Below, piece by piece: positions 62,215 to 64,000 of a stretch of 64,000 bases of DNA (positions are counted from its first letter, which is position 1; every line of letters starts with the position of its first letter). The stretch is taken from positions 124,001 through 188,000 of the forward strand of contig JAHLKC010000075.1 in assembly GCA_025449115.1 (NCBI GenBank). Reading direction: 5' to 3'. The notes under the pieces are model-generated. The model saw nothing but the letters and a program-made list of their open reading frames with translations. It was not told the origin of the DNA and made no database searches. The translations under genes were made by a program, and so were the position numbers. The stretch comes from Chytridium lagenaria. Its lineage: Eukaryota; Chytridiomycota; Chytridiomycetes; Chytridiales; Chytridiaceae.

Positions 62215-64000
62215 TTACTCTGACAGGATGTAGTCGTCGTAGCGACGGTTGAGACGAGCATCATCGCACTTGCAGTCACCGTCATCCTTCGTGCAACTCT
62301 CGTGCAATGACGAGTCCCAGCAGTAGAACATGATGGGATACGAAGAATCGACCGAGCGCGCGAATGACGGGTGCTCGGGTGACGAGTGGGTGCCTTCCGA
62401 GTGCAAAAAGTGGTCCTGAGGAACCTGTTGATGCAATCGTAAGAGACATAATAATACATGGAAAACCAATATCTTTTTTCAATAAAGAAGACGTAGTGGT
62501 TTACCTGGAGCATCTCGCTAAGGTGGGTAAACACTTTTTGGGGCGTAAGACGAATCCTCTTGCTGCTGACAATAAACTGACTGTCATCCGTGAACTAATA
62601 CAGAAAACAATATCATCAGTCATTATACCACACATCCACTATTGAACATACCGTAAAGTGTGATGGAGCGACCTGAAGATGAATCATGCTAAAGATCTCA
62701 CGAATACGAGACTTTTCAATGTCGTTGTCGTTAAACTTCTTCACCGAAGTGCGACCAAGAGGCATGAACCCAGTGGCAGCGTTCAGCTGTTGAAGACGTT
62801 TGTCCATCTCGTTGCTCAAAGTGGCACCGTCATGAGGAGCCTCGAGGATACCATTTGAGTCACCACGGATAAAGATGATCTTGTCGGGAAGCTCAGCGTA
62901 GCGAGTAGAGATGTAATGCAGGTAAGCACCAGCGTGACCACCAGCCGCACCCAACGTAATGATATCATCAGCCTTGAGGAGAGACTTGAGTGTTGAAACC
63001 TCGGTCTCGTTTTGCCTCACAAACACGGTCACAATGCCAGGGTTCTTCTTGACATACTCAACTTGCTTCAAAGCCTGAACGATGTTGGAAAGAACCGTCT
63101 TGTCTTCACTGATGTGACTGATAACGATGCCAACAGATGTATCCAAACCACTGGATGACTTGATGCTTGAGAAAATCTTGGTGGGGTAGCTAGGTGTGAA
63201 GGACGACGCGTTCCATGAGACATCGTGCAATGAGCTAAGAGCAACAAGTCCGACAACGACGACCCAGCCAATAATGAGGCGCCGGCGATCAATGTTGGGT
63301 TGCTTGTACCAAACAAGACCAGCGAGTGCGGTAGCATAACCCGCCATTTGGAGGCGAGTGACAGTGGTCCACCAAATGAGAACGGAAGCCACAACGAGAA
63401 TAATGTCCTTCAAGACACCTGAGAGACACATGACGAGAGACGAAGTCTTTCCAATCTGTAAAATGTAGATGTTAAAACAAACACCTTGTGGCTTAATGTC
63501 GCTTACCAAAAAGACCACGGCCACGTTCAACAAGAAGGCGATGGTGCAGTTGATGATCAAAATGGGAAACCCGACGTTGCCAAATGCAGCAAAAGTGAAT
63601 GAAGAGCTTTCGACAAATGCAAACGCCACAGCGTTCATAACAGCACACAACCTAATTTCATTAGAATGATTATAAAATAGATTATACTCACCGGAGCAAA
63701 GTAGTAAAGAGAGACCAGGGGATCCATGTTGTATCCCTTCAAGAGCTGCTGGACGAGAACAAGCCGTGTAGCTTCGGCAGCGATACCCCAAGCTCTGGAG
63801 AATCACCCCGATGAGGACAAACTCAAACTCGCCGTAGGACGCGATCATCACACCGACGACGATGATGCTGACCTTGCCAAGAATGACGGGGTCGTACTTT
63901 TCAACGCGGAGAAGGTAACCAGCGAGCAAGACTGCCACGGGGGTGGTTGCCTATGGACAGAGAGCTGTCAATATCCTGCTGCAGATGTAAACAAATTAAA
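62125..64000 (-). repeat. right arm of a large inverted repeat
   Basis: Reverse-complement counterpart of about 57259-59143, running to the window edge. The two arms differ by scattered substitutions and indels, including inside introns, so they are not an exact mirror image. The spacer between arms (59144-62124) contains only the mutase gene. Confidence 0.9.
62215..63950 (-). CDS. nucleotide-sugar-transporter-like (TPT/DMT) protein fused to a DUF3431-like domain, copy B (5' end outside window)
   Basis: Minus-strand counterpart of copy A, starting within the window at the third exon (63950, after a CTGTCCATAG acceptor), with 63951-64000 in intron 2. It keeps transporter helices IIVVGVMIASYGEFEFV, FGNVGFPILIINCTIAFLL and VLKDIILVVASVLIWW, then a loop NIDRRRLIIGWVVVVGLVAL and the lumenal or cytosolic C-terminal domain. 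That domain contains VGIVISHISEDKTVLS, AGAYLHYISTRYAELPDK, IIFIRGDSNGILEAPHD, DSQFIVSSKRIRLTPQKV and a Cys-rich end (MFYCWDSSLHESCTKDDGDC), with TAA at 62217-62215. It is intact apart from an extra G near 63789 relative to copy A. The DUF3431 call rests on the pattern of GH-x-x-x-YL-x-YI, LPD-x-IIF and QFxVS-x-x-RI. Its biochemical role is unknown. Confidence 0.75.

Overview
The window is eukaryotic nuclear DNA, most likely from a flagellated (zoosporic) fungus such as a chytrid. Genes carry many short GT...AG introns of about 40-150 bp. Fungal families are present (Nrd1/Mrn1-type RNA-binding protein, CBM21 starch-binding domains, UDP-galactopyranose mutase), together with POC1, a centriole and basal-body protein found in organisms that build cilia or flagella. 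No rRNA, tRNA, CRISPR array or recognisable transposon was seen.

Layout. 1-3028: STE11-like protein kinase with a very long insertion in its C-lobe. 4879-7827: glutamine-rich protein with four Cys/His zinc modules. 10863-12547 (-): four-RRM RNA-binding protein. 13761-18478 (-): a putative spherulin-4/GH114-like TIM barrel and a secreted type-B carboxylesterase fused to three CBM21 domains. 19583-26064 (+): eIF1, a coiled-coil protein and POC1. 26456-30785 (-): an ER thioredoxin-fold protein, a dynamin-family GTPase and a small membrane protein. 31537-36674 (+): a large secreted Ser/Thr-rich mucin-like protein. 37353-38961 (-): two poorly characterised proteins. 39839-47479: ATP synthase subunit e, glucosidase II beta, a C-CAP-domain protein and a tetraspanin-like protein.

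The right-hand 16 kb is the most interesting part. It holds two tandem paralogues of a Golgi-type protein that fuses an NAD-dependent sugar-nucleotide epimerase domain to two PF03407-like glycosyltransferase domains. A nucleotide-sugar-transporter-like protein fused to a DUF3431-like domain follows, then UDP-galactopyranose mutase, then a second copy of the transporter fusion in inverted orientation. Read together this looks like a galactose/galactofuranose glycan locus: UDP-Glc/UDP-Gal epimerisation, ring contraction to UDP-Galf, transport into the Golgi, and transfer. The pathway assignment is inference; only the domain architecture is read from the sequence.

Many reading frames are broken by single-base indels, often in short homopolymers, including in genes expected to be essential (glucosidase II beta, dynamin). 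I read most of these as consensus errors rather than pseudogenes. eIF1, POC1, UDP-galactopyranose mutase, ATP synthase e and the RRM protein reconstruct perfectly. Spans given for broken genes run from the first recognised exon to the last; internal exon limits there are approximate. No searches were run; family calls rest on motif recognition.
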